A program made the position numbers and the translations under genes. Under the pieces are notes generated by a model. It was not told the DNA's origin, did not search any database, and worked only from the letters and a program-made list of their open reading frames with translations. From Motiliproteus sp965230735 (lineage in GTDB: Bacteria > Pseudomonadota > Gammaproteobacteria > Pseudomonadales > Balneatricaceae), in the NCBI RefSeq assembly GCF_965230735.1, contig NZ_OZ246016.1, positions 3,534,001 through 3,598,000 on the forward strand: a DNA stretch of 64,000 nt. The letters run 5' to 3'. Positions 33,340 through 42,956 of this stretch are shown piece by piece (the first letter of the stretch is position 1; each line of letters begins with the position of its first letter).

Positions 33340-34521
33340 TCAGTCCGCCTGACGGCGCAGAAAAGTCGGTATATCCAACAGTTCCGGCTCGTCATCGGTT
33401 CCCGTCTTTGGTACCGGTATTTCTTCCTGTTCCGGCTCTGACAACACTTGTGCCAACGCAGTTCCCTGGCGTCGGCGAACAATCGCAGGAATTTCCATCG
33501 CTTCGAAATTCAGACTGCCGTCACGGTGGCGCTGCAGCGGGGTATTGCTGTTCTGTGCCGGCTGACGCTTCCCCAGCCCGGTCGCCACCACGGTCACACG
33601 AAGCTCATCGGTCATCTCCGGATCGATCACGGTACCAACCACCACGGTGGCTTCCTCAGAGGCGATCTCATGGATCACTTCACCGACCTCATTGAATTCG
33701 CCCAAGGCCAGATCCAGACCGGCGGTGATATTAACCAGAATGCCCTGGGCACCCTGTAGGTCGATATCTTCCAACAGCGGACAACGGATCGCCGCCTCAG
33801 CAGCCTCACGAGCACGATCTTCGCCGGTGGCGAAACCGGTCCCCATCATCGCCATGCCCATCTCCGACATCACGGTCTTCACATCGGCAAAGTCAACGTT
33901 GATCATGCCGTCGCGGGTGATCAGTTCGGCAATACCCTGCACCGCGCCCTGCAGAACCCCATTGGCCTCCTTGAAGGCATCGGTCAGCCTGGCGCTGGGC
34001 CCCATCACCTTCAGCAGTTTCTCGTTCGGTACCGTGATCAACGAGTCGACACTTTCAGCCAGCGCTTTGAGGCCGTCGTTGGCAATCGTCATCCGCTTAC
34101 GCCCCTCGAACGGGAAGGGTTTGGTTACCACCGCCACGGTCAAGATACCCAGTTCACGCGCCACCTCGGCCACCACCGGCGCCGCACCGGTACCGGTACC
34201 GCCACCCATGCCAGCGGTGATAAACACCATATCGGCCCCTTCGAGCATCTGCGCAATCCGGTCTCGATCTTCGATCGCCGCCTGGCGACCGACCTGCGGA
34301 TTGGCACCGGCACCCAACCCCTTGGTCAGTTCATTGCCAAGCTGCATCACACTGGCCTGCGCCATGTCCTGCAACGCCTGGGCATCGGTATTGGCGCAGA
34401 TAAAATCGACTCCTTTAATCTCACTGCCCAACATATGACGGACCGCATTGCCGCCACCGCCACCAACGCCGATAACCTTGATCACCGCCCCCGGTGGTGT
34501 CTGATCTACCAATTCAAACAT
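33340..34521 (-). CDS. ftsZ: Cell division GTPase FtsZ
   Basis: 393 residues from MFELVDQTPPGAVIKVIGVGG, with AGGGAG before the ATG; nine upstream in-frame codons are not used. The tubulin signature GGGTGTG is at residues 106-112. The C-terminal conserved peptide (LDIPTFLRRQ) binds FtsA and ZipA. It polymerises into the Z-ring at mid-cell. It follows ftsA by 91 nt, a gap likely to contain one of the usual ftsZ promoters. Confidence 0.98.
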   Translation of the reverse strand: MFELVDQTPPGAVIKVIGVGGGGGNAVRHMLGSEIKGVDFICANTDAQALQDMAQASVMQLGNELTKGLGAGANPQVGRQAAIEDRDRIAQMLEGADMVFITAGMGGGTGTGAAPVVAEVARELGILTVAVVTKPFPFEGRKRMTIANDGLKALAESVDSLITVPNEKLLKVMGPSARLTDAFKEANGVLQGAVQGIAELITRDGMINVDFADVKTVMSEMGMAMMGTGFATGEDRAREAAEAAIRCPLLEDIDLQGAQGILVNITAGLDLALGEFNEVGEVIHEIASEEATVVVGTVIDPEMTDELRVTVVATGLGKRQPAQNSNTPLQRHRDGSLNFEAMEIPAIVRRRQGTALAQVLSEPEQEEIPVPKTGTDDEPELLDIPTFLRRQAD

Positions 34522-34612
34522 CTCCCTCTCCCCTGGGAATAACCCCAACTCTCAACCTGTCTCTTACACTCACACCGCCCCTCCGAGCGCCCATCTCAGG
34601 AGCGGCCAAACC

Positions 34613-35875
34613 CTAAAAATTATCTTTAAACCAGCCCTTCATTCGCTCCAGCATTCCCGGAAACGAAGATCCCGCCGACGGCATTCGCAATCCGCGTCGA
34701 GCCTCCATCGCCGAACCCGCATTGGCCGGCAACTCCTTCTCCGCGTACTGCAGCAGTCCCACGCCCGTGGCGTAGATCGAGCTGTGCAGAATGTCTTCCA
34801 ACCCCACCACGCCCTGCGGCTTGGCCAATCTGACAGGCATATGGAAAATTTCCTCAGCCAGCTCCACCGCCCCTTCCATCCGCGCGGTACCGCCGGTCAA
34901 TACGATGCCGGCTGCCACCAGGTCTTCGAAACCGCTGCGGCGCAGTTCGGCCTGGACCAGCGAGAACAGCTCGTCGTAGCGGGGCTCGACCACCTCGGCC
35001 AGGGCTTGGCAGCTCAGATCCCGCGGCGGACGATCACCGATGCTCGGCACCTTGACCACTTCGTCGGCACTGGCCAGCTGCGCCAGCGCGCAGGCGTATT
35101 TGATCTTCAAATCTTCGGCATGCGGCGTCGGTGTCCGCAGCGCCATGGCGATGTCGCTGGTGACCTGATCGCCGGCGATCGGGATCACCGCGGTATGGCG
35201 GATCGCGCCGCCGGTGAAGATCGCAATGTCGGTGGTGCCGCCGCCGATATCGACCATGCAGACACCGAGCTCTTTCTCGTCCTCGGTCAGTACCGCGTAG
35301 CTCGAGGCAACCTGCTCGAGCACCATGTTGTCGACCTCCAGGCCGCAACGCTGAACGCACTTCTCGATGTTCTGGGCCGCGTTGACCGCGCCGGTGACCA
35401 GATGGACCTTGGCTTCGAGGCGGATACCGGACATCCCCAGCGGTTCCTTGATCCCCTCTTCGTTATCGATCACGTATTCCTGCGGCAGGATATGCAGGAT
35501 TTTCTGGTCTGCCGGAATCGCCACCGCCCGGGCCGCATCGATCACGCGATCCAGGTCCTGCTCAACCACTTCGCCGTCGCGGATCGCGACGATGCCGTGG
35601 GAGTTCATCGAACTGATGTGGCTGCCGGCAATACCGACCGTGACCGAGTGGATCTTGCAGCCGGCCATCAGCTCGGCCTCTTCCACCGCCCGTTGGATCG
35701 AATGCACGGTCGACTCGATATTGACCACCACCCCTTTCTTCAGACCCCGGGATGGGTGCGAACCGATACCGACCACTTCGATCGTGCCGTCCGGGCCCAC
35801 TTCTCCCACCAGCGCCACCACCTTGGAGGTGCCGATATCGAGGGCAACGATCATGTTATTGTGCTGTTCCAACAT
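34613..35875 (-). CDS. ftsA: Cell division protein FtsA
   Basis: 420 residues, actin-like. IVALDIGTSKVVALVGE is phosphate 1, VDIGGGTTDIAIF is phosphate 2, and ILTGGTARMEG is the adenosine motif. The C-terminal amphipathic helix FPGMLERMKGWFKDNF anchors it to the membrane. It tethers FtsZ and recruits later division proteins. It is 70 nt from ftsQ. Confidence 0.97.
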   Translation of the reverse strand: MLEQHNNMIVALDIGTSKVVALVGEVGPDGTIEVVGIGSHPSRGLKKGVVVNIESTVHSIQRAVEEAELMAGCKIHSVTVGIAGSHISSMNSHGIVAIRDGEVVEQDLDRVIDAARAVAIPADQKILHILPQEYVIDNEEGIKEPLGMSGIRLEAKVHLVTGAVNAAQNIEKCVQRCGLEVDNMVLEQVASSYAVLTEDEKELGVCMVDIGGGTTDIAIFTGGAIRHTAVIPIAGDQVTSDIAMALRTPTPHAEDLKIKYACALAQLASADEVVKVPSIGDRPPRDLSCQALAEVVEPRYDELFSLVQAELRRSGFEDLVAAGIVLTGGTARMEGAVELAEEIFHMPVRLAKPQGVVGLEDILHSSIYATGVGLLQYAEKELPANAGSAMEARRGLRMPSAGSSFPGMLERMKGWFKDNF

Positions 35876-35945
35876 CTGTTCCTATCTGCTCGTTTTAGCT
35901 TGTCGCTGGCTGCTGTAGCGCTGTTTGTTGCTGTTTTACTGCTTG

Positions 35946-36749
35946 TTACTTTGCTTTCGCCGGAGCTGCCGGGGTCGGCGGTTCGGTCCAGGTCACTGCC
36001 AAACCGTTGGTATACCGGACATCCACCTGCTTGATCCGCTCGGCGTAACGTCCCAGCAGGTCCCCATAGACCTGCTTAAAACGCTGTAATTTCTCAATCA
36101 CCTGGCCCCGTCCGACCACCAATCGGATGCCGTTCTTCAAGGTCAGCGTCCAGGCCCCGCGGGGTTCCATTTCCAAGCCGTCCAGTTCCAACCCCAGCGG
36201 TTGCAGCATCCGACTGAAATGGTGGAACTGTGCCATCAAGCCCAGCGAACGGTGCTCCGGCCCCATCAGCTGGGGTAATTGTTTGAATCGATCCTGTTGC
36301 TGTCGGGCAAAATCCTCCGCCGGACTGAAAATATGCCCCTCTTCATTGACCAGCCCTTCACTGCCCCAGCGCGCGATCGGTCGCTGTTCGCGCACCACCA
36401 CTTCCAACTGATCCGGCCAACTGCGTTTCAGCTGCACCGAATGAACCCAAGCCAGCTGCTCCAGGCTTTGCTTGAATGCCTGCAGATCCAGCTGCGCGTA
36501 GCTGCCCGTCGGCAGCTGCCATAACTGCTGCTGCAGCTGCTCTGAAGACAGCTGCTTGAACTGCCCCGTCGAACGGTCACTGCCGACCTGAATCTGCTCC
36601 AGCGGTCGCTCGATCCAGCCCTGAAACTGCTGTCCTGCCCAGACCAAACCCAGCAGCCATAAAGGCAACTGCAACCACAGCCAGATCCGATACGGATCCA
36701 GCCAGCCTCGAGCCGAGACAGAGGTCGGTTCGACGGCCGCCGCGCTCAT
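35946..36749 (-). CDS. ftsQ: Cell division protein FtsQ
   Basis: 267 residues. A short cytoplasmic N-terminus is followed by one membrane helix (about 23-42, IWLWLQLPLWLLGLVWAG), then a POTRA domain (LEQIQVGS...LPTGSYAQLDLQAFKQSLEQLAWV) and the FtsQ beta domain. It forms the FtsQLB subcomplex of the divisome. Its ATG overlaps the ddlB stop as TAATG. Confidence 0.95.
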   Translation of the reverse strand: MSAAAVEPTSVSARGWLDPYRIWLWLQLPLWLLGLVWAGQQFQGWIERPLEQIQVGSDRSTGQFKQLSSEQLQQQLWQLPTGSYAQLDLQAFKQSLEQLAWVHSVQLKRSWPDQLEVVVREQRPIARWGSEGLVNEEGHIFSPAEDFARQQQDRFKQLPQLMGPEHRSLGLMAQFHHFSRMLQPLGLELDGLEMEPRGAWTLTLKNGIRLVVGRGQVIEKLQRFKQVYGDLLGRYAERIKQVDVRYTNGLAVTWTEPPTPAAPAKAK

Positions 36750-37702
36750 TACTCAGCGGTCTCCAAAATCTTCACCACCAGCTGCGAAAAGCTCAGTCCG
36801 GCTTCAGCTGCCGCCATCGGTACCAGTGAGTGATCGGTCATGCCCGGTACGGTATTGACCTCCAACAGCCAGAAGCCACCGTCACGATCCTGCATCAGAT
36901 CGACCCGTCCCCAGCCCTGACAACCCACAGCCGCGAAAGCCGCTTCCGAAAGCGATCGGATCTGCGCGTCCTGCTGCGCGCTCAAGCCGGTTTCAAAGTG
37001 ATAGTGGGTATCATCGGCCAGATATTTGGCTTCGTAGTCGTAGAACTGGTGTGGCGTTTCCAGCCGGATCACCGGCAATGCCTGGCCGTTGAGTACCGCC
37101 ACGGTAAACTCGGCTCCCTCGATCAGACGCTCGGCAAACACGCAACGATCCAGCTCCCGCGCCTTACGGTAGGCCCGCTCCAACTGCTCAACGGTATCGG
37201 CCCGGGTGATCCCGATACTGGAGCCCTCATGATCGGGCTTGACCATCGCCGGTAACGGCAGCTGCTTTGCCAATTCGGTCCAGTTCGAATCGTCATCGAG
37301 CATCATATGGGATGGTGTCGGCAGGTCCTGGCTCAGCCACAACTGCTTACAACGAACTTTGTCCATTCCCAATGCCGAAGCCATCACACCGCTGCCGGTA
37401 TAGGGTTTGCCCATGATCTCCAACGCACCCTGGATGGTGCCGTCTTCGCCCTCCGGGCCATGCAGGGCGATAAAGGCTCGATCAAAGGGTTGTGCCTGTA
37501 GCTGCTGCATCGGTGACAGGTCGCCCTGCTCGCCGTAAAGATCGATACCAAAGGCATCTACACCCGCTTCCAGCAGCCCGTTCAAGACCGCCGCGCCACT
37601 CTTGAGCGATACGGCCCGCTCCGACGAACGACCACCGTACAGCACCACAACCCGCCCGAAGCTGCCTGGATCACGCTGACTGGGTTGGATCTGAATGCTC
37701 AT
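36749..37702 (-). CDS. ddlB: D-alanine--D-alanine ligase
   Basis: 317 residues from the ATG in TGATG overlapping the murC stop; a GTG one codon earlier is less likely because GGAGGA is optimally placed for the ATG. It is an ATP-grasp fold: VLYGGRSSERAVSLKSG, ALHGPEGEDGTIQG, VKPDHEGSSIGI and LLEVNTVPGMTDHSLVP. It makes D-Ala-D-Ala for murein precursors. Confidence 0.97.
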   Translation of the reverse strand: MSIQIQPSQRDPGSFGRVVVLYGGRSSERAVSLKSGAAVLNGLLEAGVDAFGIDLYGEQGDLSPMQQLQAQPFDRAFIALHGPEGEDGTIQGALEIMGKPYTGSGVMASALGMDKVRCKQLWLSQDLPTPSHMMLDDDSNWTELAKQLPLPAMVKPDHEGSSIGITRADTVEQLERAYRKARELDRCVFAERLIEGAEFTVAVLNGQALPVIRLETPHQFYDYEAKYLADDTHYHFETGLSAQQDAQIRSLSEAAFAAVGCQGWGRVDLMQDRDGGFWLLEVNTVPGMTDHSLVPMAAAEAGLSFSQLVVKILETAE

Positions 37703-39198
37703 CACTGCTCCTCCTGCGGCGGGGTTAAGGGTTGTAACTGTCGTTGGGCCAGATCAGCCGACACCACACCCACATCGCCGGCGCCCTGGGTCAGCAGCAG
37801 ATCGCCCGGTTCCAGAATGTTCTGCAGCAGACTGGCAACATCTTCGCCACGCTCGACAAACACCGGATCGACTTGGCCTCGTGCTCGGATGCTTCGACAC
37901 AGACTGCGACCATCGGCACCGGGGATCGGCTCCTCACCGGCGGGGTAGATATCCATCAGCAACAACCGATCGGTCTCCGACAACACCTGGACAAAATCTT
38001 CATAGAGATCGCGGGTACGGCTATAGCGATGGGGCTGATACATCATCACCAACCGCTTATCGGGCCAGCCCTTACGGATTGCCGCGATAGTTGCAGCAAC
38101 TTCCCGCGGATGGTGGCCGTAGTCGTCCACCATCATCACTTCCCCACCGGCTTTACCGGCAGCGGCATTGATCGGGAAATGGCCCTGAATCTGGAAACGT
38201 CGGCCCACCCCTTCGAAGCCGGACAGGCCCTGCTGGATCGCCTCGTCGGCAACGCCTTCGTCGGTGGCCACGGCAATACAGGCCAGCGCATTGAGCACAT
38301 TGTGCATCCCCGGCATATTGAGGCTGATCTGCAGCGGTGCCAGGCCGTCCGGACGTAGTGCGGTAAAGCGGGTGGTCATCCCATCCTGCTCGATATCGAT
38401 AGCGCGGTAATCGGCTTCCTCGTTGAGGCCGTAGGTCAGCACCGGACGGCTGATCTCCGGCATGATCTCGCAGACCACCGGATCGTCGGTGCAAAGCACC
38501 GCCAGCCCGTAAAACGGCAGGTTATGGAGGAACTCGACGAAGGTCCGTTTCACCTGGTTGAAGTCGCCGCCGTAGGTGTCCATATGGTCGGCGTCGATAT
38601 TGGTCACGATCGACACCATCGGCTGCAGATGCAGGAAGGAGGCATCGCTCTCATCCGCCTCGGCCACCAGATAGCGGCTCTCGCCCATGCGTGCGTTGGT
38701 GCCGGCCGAAGTCAGCTTGCCACCGATCACAAAGGTCGGATCCAGTCCACCACGGGCCAACACCGATGCCATCAGGCTGGTGGTGGTGGTCTTACCGTGG
38801 GTTCCGGCCACCGCGATGCCGTGACGGTAGCGCATCAGCTCAGCCAGCATCTCGGCGCGACGTACCACCGGAATCCGGTTTGCCCTGGCAGCCATCACTT
38901 CCGGGTTTTCTTCCCCGACGGCACTGGAAACAACCACCACATCTACCCCATCGACATTTTCCTGGCGATGGCCGATTTGGATCTGCGCCCCGAGACCGTT
39001 CAGCCGCTGGGTTGACGGTGAGACCCGGATATCGGATCCCTGCACCTGATAGCCCTGATTCAACAGCACCTCGGCAATCCCGCACATGCCGACCCCGCCG
39101 ATACCGACGAAATGGATCCGGCGGATACGACGCATCTCCGGCAGTTCGTAAGACAGACGCCCGGCGCGCTTACTCTGTTGATCGCTCTGTTTAGCCAT
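37702..39198 (-). CDS. murC: UDP-N-acetylmuramate--L-alanine ligase
   Basis: 498 residues from MAKQSDQQ, overlapping the murG stop by 8 nt; GGAG lies 10 nt upstream of this ATG, while the ATG three codons earlier directly follows GGAG. The Mur ligase domains are clear: IHFVGIGGVGMCGIAE, ATP loop AVAGTHGKTTTTSL, then EADESDASF and a C-terminal domain with HRYSRTRDLYEDF. It adds L-Ala to UDP-MurNAc. Confidence 0.97.
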   Translation of the reverse strand: MAKQSDQQSKRAGRLSYELPEMRRIRRIHFVGIGGVGMCGIAEVLLNQGYQVQGSDIRVSPSTQRLNGLGAQIQIGHRQENVDGVDVVVVSSAVGEENPEVMAARANRIPVVRRAEMLAELMRYRHGIAVAGTHGKTTTTSLMASVLARGGLDPTFVIGGKLTSAGTNARMGESRYLVAEADESDASFLHLQPMVSIVTNIDADHMDTYGGDFNQVKRTFVEFLHNLPFYGLAVLCTDDPVVCEIMPEISRPVLTYGLNEEADYRAIDIEQDGMTTRFTALRPDGLAPLQISLNMPGMHNVLNALACIAVATDEGVADEAIQQGLSGFEGVGRRFQIQGHFPINAAAGKAGGEVMMVDDYGHHPREVAATIAAIRKGWPDKRLVMMYQPHRYSRTRDLYEDFVQVLSETDRLLLMDIYPAGEEPIPGADGRSLCRSIRARGQVDPVFVERGEDVASLLQNILEPGDLLLTQGAGDVGVVSADLAQRQLQPLTPPQEEQ

Positions 39199-40288
39199 TG
39201 AGGGCATACTCCTGACATTGCTGGGCCACCACCGTGGTTGCTTCCGGGGTCGCCAGGGCGCGGGCTCGTTGAGCCATCGCCGCTAATTCTTCTCGATTAC
39301 TCCCTTGCTGCAGCAGTTGCAGCAGTCGGGTCTTGTCCAGCTGCGGTTGCGGCACCAGCAGCGCGGCCTGTTGTTCGCTCAGATAGCGCGCGTTGGCGGT
39401 CTGGTGATCGTCCACCGCGAACGGAAACGGCACCAGTACCGACGCCACACCGGCGATCGCCAACTCGCTGACCGTCAAGGCACCGGCCCGACAGATCACC
39501 AGATCGGCCCAGCCGTAGGCCGATTGCATATCATCAATAAAGGGCACCACCCGAGTCTGCTCATTCAACTCGATACCCGCATCGGCGTAAGCATTAAGGG
39601 TGTCTTCCAGGTTGTTGGCCCCGGTCTGATGCCATAATTGTGGTCGCTGCGATTCCGGCAATGCAGCCAGCGTCTCGACCACACACCGGTTGATCGCTTG
39701 CGCCCCAAGACTGCCGCCTACCACCAGCAAGCGAAGCGGTCCCTGGCGCTCGCCATATCGCTGCGCCGGCTCCGGCAGCGTGCCGATCGTACTACGTACC
39801 GGATTGCCGGTCGCCAATGCCTGGGCGCGCCCTTCGAACGCACCGGGGAAGGCCTCCATCACTCGGTCGGCCAACCGGGCCAGCAGCCGGTTGGTCATTC
39901 CCGGAATGGCGTTCTGTTCGTGGATCAACAACGGCTTACCCAGCATCCAGGCCGCCACCCCACCCGGGCCACTGGCAAAGCCGCCCATACCCAGCACCGC
40001 CACCGGTTGAACCTGTCGAACCACCTGCCAGGCCTGCCACAGCGCCCGCAGCAGCTTGAATGGCGCCAGCAACAAACTCAGCTTGCCTTTGCCCCGTAGT
40101 CCGGTGACCGAGATGCTGTGCAGTTTGATTCCGGCCTCGGGTACCAAGCGATTCTCGATACCCCGTTGGCTGCCCAGCCATTCGATCTGGTAACCCTGCT
40201 GCTGCAAATACTCGGCGGTGGCCAGAGCCGGGAACACATGACCACCGGTACCACCAGCCATCAACAGAACCGTTCCGCGAGCACTCAT
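39191..40288 (-). CDS. murG: Undecaprenyldiphospho-muramoylpentapeptide N-acetylglucosaminyltransferase
   Basis: 365 residues. It is a GT28 fold with the N-terminal GGTGGHVFPALA loop and C-terminal VVGGSLGAQAIN, followed by ICRAGALTVSELA, which binds UDP-GlcNAc. It converts lipid I to lipid II on the inner membrane face. It overlaps ftsW by ATGA. Confidence 0.97.
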   Translation of the reverse strand: MSARGTVLLMAGGTGGHVFPALATAEYLQQQGYQIEWLGSQRGIENRLVPEAGIKLHSISVTGLRGKGKLSLLLAPFKLLRALWQAWQVVRQVQPVAVLGMGGFASGPGGVAAWMLGKPLLIHEQNAIPGMTNRLLARLADRVMEAFPGAFEGRAQALATGNPVRSTIGTLPEPAQRYGERQGPLRLLVVGGSLGAQAINRCVVETLAALPESQRPQLWHQTGANNLEDTLNAYADAGIELNEQTRVVPFIDDMQSAYGWADLVICRAGALTVSELAIAGVASVLVPFPFAVDDHQTANARYLSEQQAALLVPQPQLDKTRLLQLLQQGSNREELAAMAQRARALATPEATTVVAQQCQEYALNG

Positions 40289-41514
40289 GATCTTGCCCCC
40301 GCCGCTTTGCTGCGCTTACTGCTACCGGCCGCTTTTTTCGAGCCTGTCGAGTTCTGTTGTCGATAGCGCTCCAGTTGAATCCGACACAGAATCGCCAGCA
40401 TCACCAGACAGACCAGCAGACTGGAACCTCCATAACTGACCAGCGGCAACGTCAGCCCCTTGGTCGGCAGCACCCCGGCATTCACGCCGATATTGATCAG
40501 CGCCTGACCGGCGAACATGATTCCGATCCCATAAGCCACATAGCCGTGGTAACGCATGCCCTGCTCTTCGGCTCGGCGACCGATATAGAACACCCGGATA
40601 ATCATCAGCGCATAAAGCAGGATCACCACCAGTGCTCCGATCAGCCCTAACTCTTCGGCCAGCACCGAGAACACGAAATCGGTATGGGCTTCGGGCAGGT
40701 AGAACAACTTCTGGACGCTGTTGCCCAGCCCCAAACCGAACCACTCACCCCGCCCAAACGCAATTTGGGCCTGGGCCAGCTGATAGCCGGCGCCGAAGGG
40801 ATCGGCGAACGGATCCATAAACGAAGTCACCCGCTCCCAGCGATAGGGGGAAGAAACCACCATCACCACCGCTGCCGCAATGGCCCCCATGACCACCAGC
40901 AGAAACTGCCACAGCACCATGCCGGACAGGAAGATCATCCCCAACACGGTGCCGCCCATCACCACTACGGCACCGAAATCCGGCTCCAGCAGCAACAAAC
41001 AGATAAACAGGCTCAACACCGCCATCGGTTTAACAAAACCACTCCACTGGGTCCGAACCTCATCCAGCCGACGTACCAGATAGCCCCCCATGTAGAGCAC
41101 CATAAACAGCTTGGCCAACTCGGACGCCTGAAGATTGACCGGCCCCATCCGGATCCAGCGGGTGGAGCCGTTAACTTCACGACCGATCCCCGGCACCAGC
41201 ACCACCACCAGCAATGCAAAACCCACCAACAGCCACCAGTGACCGGTTCGCTGCCAGAAATCCATCGGCACCAACAGCGTCACCATCGCCGCCATCAGCG
41301 CGACCACGATAAAGGCTCCGTGCTTGAAGGCGTGGTAGAACGGTGAACCATAATTCTCGTTGGATACCTCCATCGAGGCCGAGGTAATCATCAAAAAGCC
41401 GATCAACAGCAGGCTGATTGAGCTGATCAGCAGCAACGGATCGTACGGTCGTCCGCCGGTAGACAGGGTCGGCAGCCGCCAGTTTAGCGTGGGAAGACTC
41501 AGCGCCAGTCTCAT
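40285..41514 (-). CDS. ftsW: Peptidoglycan glycosyltransferase FtsW
   Basis: 409 residues from MRLALSLPTLNWRLP, where ATGA overlaps the murD stop and GGAGG precedes; a longer in-frame reading inside murD is rejected. It is a SEDS membrane protein with about ten helices, including the catalytic-region Asp/Glu segments EPDFGAVVVM and PEAHTDFVFSVLAEELGL. It polymerises septal glycan with FtsI. Confidence 0.96.
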   Translation of the reverse strand: MRLALSLPTLNWRLPTLSTGGRPYDPLLLISSISLLLIGFLMITSASMEVSNENYGSPFYHAFKHGAFIVVALMAAMVTLLVPMDFWQRTGHWWLLVGFALLVVVLVPGIGREVNGSTRWIRMGPVNLQASELAKLFMVLYMGGYLVRRLDEVRTQWSGFVKPMAVLSLFICLLLLEPDFGAVVVMGGTVLGMIFLSGMVLWQFLLVVMGAIAAAVVMVVSSPYRWERVTSFMDPFADPFGAGYQLAQAQIAFGRGEWFGLGLGNSVQKLFYLPEAHTDFVFSVLAEELGLIGALVVILLYALMIIRVFYIGRRAEEQGMRYHGYVAYGIGIMFAGQALINIGVNAGVLPTKGLTLPLVSYGGSSLLVCLVMLAILCRIQLERYRQQNSTGSKKAAGSSKRSKAAGARS

Positions 41515-42896
41515 GCCCCACCTCCGGCTACCGAGTTCAATGCCCGTACGGCTTCGACAAAGCAATCTCCACGATGCTCGAAACCTTTAAACATGTCGAA
41601 GCTGGCGCAGGCCGGTGACAGCAGTACCAGATCACCCGGTTCTGCCAATCCTTGGGCCAAGCCCACCGCCTCTTCGAGGCTCGAAGCCCTGACCCGATTC
41701 AACTCAGAACCCAGGTCCGACTCGATTCGCGGACCATCACGACCGATCAACACCGCAGCGCGGCCAAAGCGGGTCATCGGCCCGGCTAGGCCATCAAACT
41801 CGGCTCCTTTGCCATCGCCACCGGCGATCAGCACGATCTTGGCTCCCGGCTCAAGCTCAGGCCCCAGCCCTTCGATAGCCGCCAGGGTGGCGCCGACATT
41901 GGTGCCTTTGGAGTCGTTGTAGTAGCTGACCCCGTCCAGCTCACGAACCCACTGGCAACGGTGGGGCAGGCCTTCAAACTCTTTCACTGCCTCGAGCATC
42001 GGCTCCATCAGCAGCCCTACCGCCTCACCCAACGCCAGCGCCGCCAGCGCGTTGGCCTGGTTATGGGCACCACGCAGCTTCATCTGATCGCAAGCCAGCA
42101 GCAGGGTCGGCCCTTTCGCCAGCCAGGTCCGGCCCTCGTGTTTCACCAGGCCGAACTGCTTCAGGTCCGGTGCCCCGAGTCGGAAAGCGGTTTGGGGCAC
42201 ACCATCAGGCAGCAACGGCAGAGTCAGGTGATCGTCAAAGTTGTAGATTCCATGCCGACAACCAAGGTAGATCCGCTGTTTGGCGGCATGATAGGCGGCC
42301 AGATCCGCGTAGCGGTCCATATGGTCCGGGCTGACGTTCAGCACCGTGGCTGCCGCCGCCCGAAGATGCTCGGTGGTTTCCAGCTGAAAACTCGACAGCT
42401 CCAGTACATACAGCTGCGCGCCCTGATCTTCCAGCAGATCCAGTACCGGTACCCCCAGATTGCCGCCGACCCCGGCCTTAATCCCGGCTCGCTCGGCCAT
42501 CAATCCCACCAGCGTGGTCACCGAACTCTTGGCATTGGAGCCGGTGATCGCCACGATCGGCGTTTCGTCGTGCTGAACCTGCTGACAGAACAGATCGATA
42601 TCGCCCAACACGTCGACACCGGCCTGCTCCGCCGCCAGGATCGCCGGCTCATTGCGCGACACGCCTGGACTGACGATCAAGCGTCCAGCACGGCTGAGCC
42701 AATCGCTGTCCAGTTCGCCGCAACGCACCTCGACTTGCGGAAATGCCTGCTTGAAGGCGTCAAGATTCGGCGGCAGCTCGCGGGTATCGGCAACCGCAAA
42801 GGGCGTCCCCTTAGCCGCCAGATAACGGGCACAGGACAACCCGGTCTTACCCAGACCGATCACAATGCTGAAGTTGTCGCTGCCGATCAGTTGCAT
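41511..42896 (-). CDS. murD: UDP-N-acetylmuramoylalanine--D-glutamate ligase
   Basis: 461 residues. The N-terminal Rossmann-like IVIGLGKTGLSCARYL, ATP loop AITGSNAKSSVTTL, LELSSFQLE, and C-terminal YNDSKGTNVGAT and IAGGDGKGAEF are diagnostic. The ATP loop reads GSNAKSS rather than GTNGKST, a common gammaproteobacterial variant. It adds D-Glu to UDP-MurNAc-Ala. Confidence 0.97.
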   Translation of the reverse strand: MQLIGSDNFSIVIGLGKTGLSCARYLAAKGTPFAVADTRELPPNLDAFKQAFPQVEVRCGELDSDWLSRAGRLIVSPGVSRNEPAILAAEQAGVDVLGDIDLFCQQVQHDETPIVAITGSNAKSSVTTLVGLMAERAGIKAGVGGNLGVPVLDLLEDQGAQLYVLELSSFQLETTEHLRAAAATVLNVSPDHMDRYADLAAYHAAKQRIYLGCRHGIYNFDDHLTLPLLPDGVPQTAFRLGAPDLKQFGLVKHEGRTWLAKGPTLLLACDQMKLRGAHNQANALAALALGEAVGLLMEPMLEAVKEFEGLPHRCQWVRELDGVSYYNDSKGTNVGATLAAIEGLGPELEPGAKIVLIAGGDGKGAEFDGLAGPMTRFGRAAVLIGRDGPRIESDLGSELNRVRASSLEEAVGLAQGLAEPGDLVLLSPACASFDMFKGFEHRGDCFVEAVRALNSVAGGGA

Positions 42897-42956
42897 AGTC
42901 TTGCTGTCTCGCTTGCTCTCTAACGTTGTTACTTGTTTATTCGAACCGGTCGCCGC

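Noticed and set aside
34522..34612. Small gene in the ftsA-ftsZ gap
   Set aside because: The 91-nt gap holds no open frame with a ribosome site; it more likely contains an ftsZ promoter, which I could not define.
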